From Actinomycetota bacterium (lineage in GTDB: Bacteria; Actinomycetota; Actinomycetes; Streptosporangiales; Streptosporangiaceae): a stretch of DNA of 22,568 nucleotides. The notes beneath the pieces were generated by a model. It made no database searches, was not told where the DNA came from, and worked only from the letters and a program-made list of their open reading frames with translations. Shown here piece by piece: positions 20,529-22,568 of this stretch. Position 1 is the stretch's first letter, and each line of letters starts with the position of its first letter. The DNA lies in contig QGUZ01000054.1 in assembly GCA_003242605.1 (NCBI GenBank), positions 1 to 22,568 on the forward strand, given 5' to 3'. The translations under genes and the position numbers were made by a program.

Positions 20529-21482
20529 GTGAGGCCCGTACGTCTGGCCTTGGCGAGCGCGTTGCTGGGCGTCCTCGGACTGGCCGGATGCGGCCAGGCG
20601 CAGGACGCCGCGCGTACCGCCCCCTCGTCCGCTCCCGCCGCGTCCACCGCGTCCGCCTCGCCGGCCTTCCCCGTCACCGTGGAGGCCGCCAACGGGCGCG
20701 TCACCATCGAGCGGCGGCCGGAGCGCATCGTCTCCCTCTCGCCCACCGCGACCGAGACCCTGTTCGCCATCGGCGCGGGGCCGCAGGTCGTGGCCGTGGA
20801 CGAGCGTTCCAACCATCCCCCCGAGGCGCCGAAGACCTCGCTGTCGGGGTTCAAGCCGAACGTCGAGGCGATCGTCGAGCACCGGCCCGACCTCGTCGTG
20901 CTCGCCAGCGACATCGACGATGTCGTGGCGAAGCTGCAGAAGGTGAACGTGCCGGTGCTGGTCGAGCCGTCCGCGGCCGACTTCGACGAAGCCTACGACC
21001 AGATCCTCGACCTCGGCGCGGCGACCGGCAACGCCGACCGCGCCCGGCAGGTCGTGGACGACATGAAGCGTGAGCTCGACCGGCTCGCGGCCGAGGCGCC
21101 CAAGGACAAGAAGCTCACCTACTACCACGAGCTCGACATCACGCCGTACTCGGTGACCAGCGACACCTTCATCGGGCGGGTGTACGGCCTGTTCGGGCTC
21201 GTCAACATCGCCGACAAGGCGCCGGACGCGGCCGGCGGCTACCCGAAGCTGTCCGCCGAGTTCATCGCGAAGGCCGACCCGGACCTGATCTTCCTCGCCA
21301 CCACCAAGTGCTGCGGCCAGAACCGGGACACGCTCGCCAAACGCCCCGGCTGGTCCGGCCTGTCGGCGATCAAGAACAACCGGGTGATCAATCTCGACGA
21401 CGACATCGCCTCGCGCTGGGGGCCGCGGGTCGTGGACTTCGCCCGGACCGTGAGTGACGCCGTGCGCGAGGCGGCCGGCTGA
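20529..21482 (+). CDS. btuF: Cobalamin ABC transporter substrate-binding lipoprotein (BtuF-like)
   Basis: A 317-residue periplasmic-binding-protein-type lipoprotein of the BtuF/FecB family. It has a signal peptide with lipobox LAGC and lipidated Cys21, followed by a Ser/Ala-rich linker to about residue 45. The domain starts at VTVEAANGRVTIERRPERIVSLSP and contains TETLFAIGAG, VEAIVEHRPDLVVLAS, a helical connector around residues 145-175, and KADPDLIFLATT near the end. The cobalamin riboswitch in its leader argues for vitamin B12 or a cobamide over siderophore as ligand. GTG 20529 has GGAGG six bases upstream. The permease gene follows after 60 bases. It is membrane-anchored outside the cell. 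Confidence 0.9.
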   Translation: MRPVRLALASALLGVLGLAGCGQAQDAARTAPSSAPAASTASASPAFPVTVEAANGRVTIERRPERIVSLSPTATETLFAIGAGPQVVAVDERSNHPPEAPKTSLSGFKPNVEAIVEHRPDLVVLASDIDDVVAKLQKVNVPVLVEPSAADFDEAYDQILDLGAATGNADRARQVVDDMKRELDRLAAEAPKDKKLTYYHELDITPYSVTSDTFIGRVYGLFGLVNIADKAPDAAGGYPKLSAEFIAKADPDLIFLATTKCCGQNRDTLAKRPGWSGLSAIKNNRVINLDDDIASRWGPRVVDFARTVSDAVREAAG

Positions 21483-21542
21483 GCCATGGGCGTGGTGGCG
21501 TCCGGCGAACACGCGATCGGCGGCTGACCCATGGAGCACGGG

Positions 21543-22568
21543 ATGAGCGCGCCGGTGGTGCCGGCGCGGCGGTCGCTGCTGCCGCCGCTGCTCGTCGCGG
21601 GGCTGCTGCTCGCCGCGGCCATGGTGGCCGGGCTGCTCACCGGCGCCGCCGAGATGCCGGTGCGCGGCGTGCTGCTCGCCCTGCTCGACGGCCTGCCGTT
21701 CGTCGCCGTCGACTCCGGGCTGGCCCCGGTGGAGCGGAGCCTGCTGCTCGAGCTGCGGCTGCCGCGGGTGCTCACCGCGGTGGCCGTCGGCGGGCTGCTC
21801 GCCGTCGCCGGGGCCGGCTACCAGGGGGTGTTCCGCAACCCGCTCGCCGACCCGTACCTGCTCGGCGCCGCGGCCGGCGCCGGGCTCGCGGTCACCCTCG
21901 CCGTGGTGTTCCTGCCGGGCGAGGCCGGGGTCGCCGCGATGCCGGTCGCCGCGTTCGGCGGCGCGGTCGGCGGCGTGCTGCTCGCCTACGCGCTCGGCCG
22001 CAGCACCGGGCGCGGCGGCGGTACGGCGACGCTCGTGCTCGCCGGGGTGGCGGTGATGTCGTTCCTCACCGCGGTGCAGACGTTCGTGCAGCAGCTCAAG
22101 GTCGAGGAGCTGGAGCGGGTCTACGCCTGGATCCTCGGCGACCTCGGCGGGAGCTGGGACCGGCTCGGCGCGATCGCGCCGTACGCGGCGGTCGCGGCGG
22201 TCGTCCTGCTGCTGCACGGGCGGCTGCTCGACGTGCTGTCGGTCGGGGACGAGGAGGCGGCCGGGCTCGGCGTGAACGTGGGCCGGGTGCGGCTCGTTGT
22301 GCTCTTCGCCGCCTCGCTCGCCACCGCCGCCGCGGTCGCGATGAGCGGGCTGATCGGGTTCGTCGGGGTGGTGGTGCCGCACGTGGTGCGGCGGCTCGCC
22401 GGCGGCTCCTACCGGGTGGTGCTGCCGCTGTCGCTGGTCGGCGGGGCGGCGTTCCTCGTCGCCGCCGACCTGGTGGCGCGCACCGTGCTCGCCCCCGCCG
22501 AGCTGCCGATCGGCGTGGTCACCGCGTTCGTCGGCGCGCCGTTCTTCGTGGCGGTGCTGCGCGCGACC
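21543..22568 (+). CDS. btuC: FecCD-family ABC transporter permease (BtuC-like), partial
   Basis: Open from ATG 21543 to the window end (342 codons, no stop). It belongs to the BtuC/FecCD permease family, with many hydrophobic helices. Family blocks are RLPRVLTAVAVGGLLAVAGAGYQGVFRNPLADPYLLG, AWILGDLGG, the coupling-helix region EAAGLGVN, GLIGFVGVVVPHVVRRL, and ELPIGVVTAFVGAPFF near the C-terminus. The family is ~330-350 residues long, so only a few residues are missing. GGAG about seven bases upstream favours ATG 21543 over ATG 21531. It forms the membrane channel for the BtuF-like protein; the ATPase gene is expected just beyond the window. B12 specificity is inferred from the riboswitch. Confidence 0.92.
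   Translation, partial: MSAPVVPARRSLLPPLLVAGLLLAAAMVAGLLTGAAEMPVRGVLLALLDGLPFVAVDSGLAPVERSLLLELRLPRVLTAVAVGGLLAVAGAGYQGVFRNPLADPYLLGAAAGAGLAVTLAVVFLPGEAGVAAMPVAAFGGAVGGVLLAYALGRSTGRGGGTATLVLAGVAVMSFLTAVQTFVQQLKVEELERVYAWILGDLGGSWDRLGAIAPYAAVAAVVLLLHGRLLDVLSVGDEEAAGLGVNVGRVRLVVLFAASLATAAAVAMSGLIGFVGVVVPHVVRRLAGGSYRVVLPLSLVGGAAFLVAADLVARTVLAPAELPIGVVTAFVGAPFFVAVLRAT

Noticed and set aside
21486..21527. 13-codon ORF between btuF and btuC
   Set aside because: Too short, no ribosome site, and no sign of a leader-peptide role.
20511..22382. 623-residue minus-strand open frame opposite the B12 operon
   Set aside because: It is the antisense shadow of the btuF and btuC genes, His/Arg/Glu-rich with no domain. 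The sense frames have clear family motifs.

Overview
The window is very GC-rich, with strong third-position G/C bias in the real genes. It carries gene families typical of filamentous actinomycetes: an XRE-DUF397 pair, a DUF574-type S-adenosyl methyltransferase, a SpoIIE-type PP2C phosphatase, an XPB/Ssl2-like helicase-associated protein and GTG-started genes. I infer an actinobacterium, plausibly of the Streptosporangiales. That placement is a judgement from family content, not a search. The first ~110 bases are almost pure C and look like a contig edge or sequencing artefact.

Layout, left to right. A partial minus-strand gene runs into the poly-C edge. It is followed by a DinB-like protein (+) and a convergent six-helix haem-type membrane protein (-), separated by a strong stem-loop. 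Next come a minus-strand pair of XRE regulator then NUDIX hydrolase, divergent from a methyltransferase (+). A near-perfect dyad lies between regulator and methyltransferase. A ~730-base stretch with two large hairpins and no clear gene precedes an AlaA-like aminotransferase (-). Then come a tRNA with anticodon CAT (-), a GAF+PP2C phosphatase (+), a hemerythrin-domain protein (-), a patatin-like lipase (-), a PGPGW membrane protein (+), a GroES-like co-chaperone (-), a two-helix membrane/coiled-coil protein (+) and the 795-residue helicase-associated protein (-).

From 16.8 to 19.0 kb lies a regulatory module. A HATPase (anti-sigma-like) protein (-) with a possible overlapping 33-residue ORF is divergent from an XRE/DUF5753 regulator and DUF397 protein (+). 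The shared promoter region holds a strong dyad. Three spacers around 14.1, 16.8 and 17.7 kb carry degenerate 12-bp-period tandem repeats. Two of these share the palindrome TGCACGTGCA. This is the least explained structure in the window.

The right end has a small unknown gene (+), a histidine phosphatase (-), and a cobalamin riboswitch driving a vitamin B12-type ABC uptake operon. Its binding lipoprotein is complete and its FecCD permease runs off the window. Convergent gene pairs are usually separated by GC-rich stem-loops without T-tracts. Several genes lack Shine-Dalgarno sequences and have a -10-like element 6-7 bases before the start codon, which suggests leaderless transcripts.
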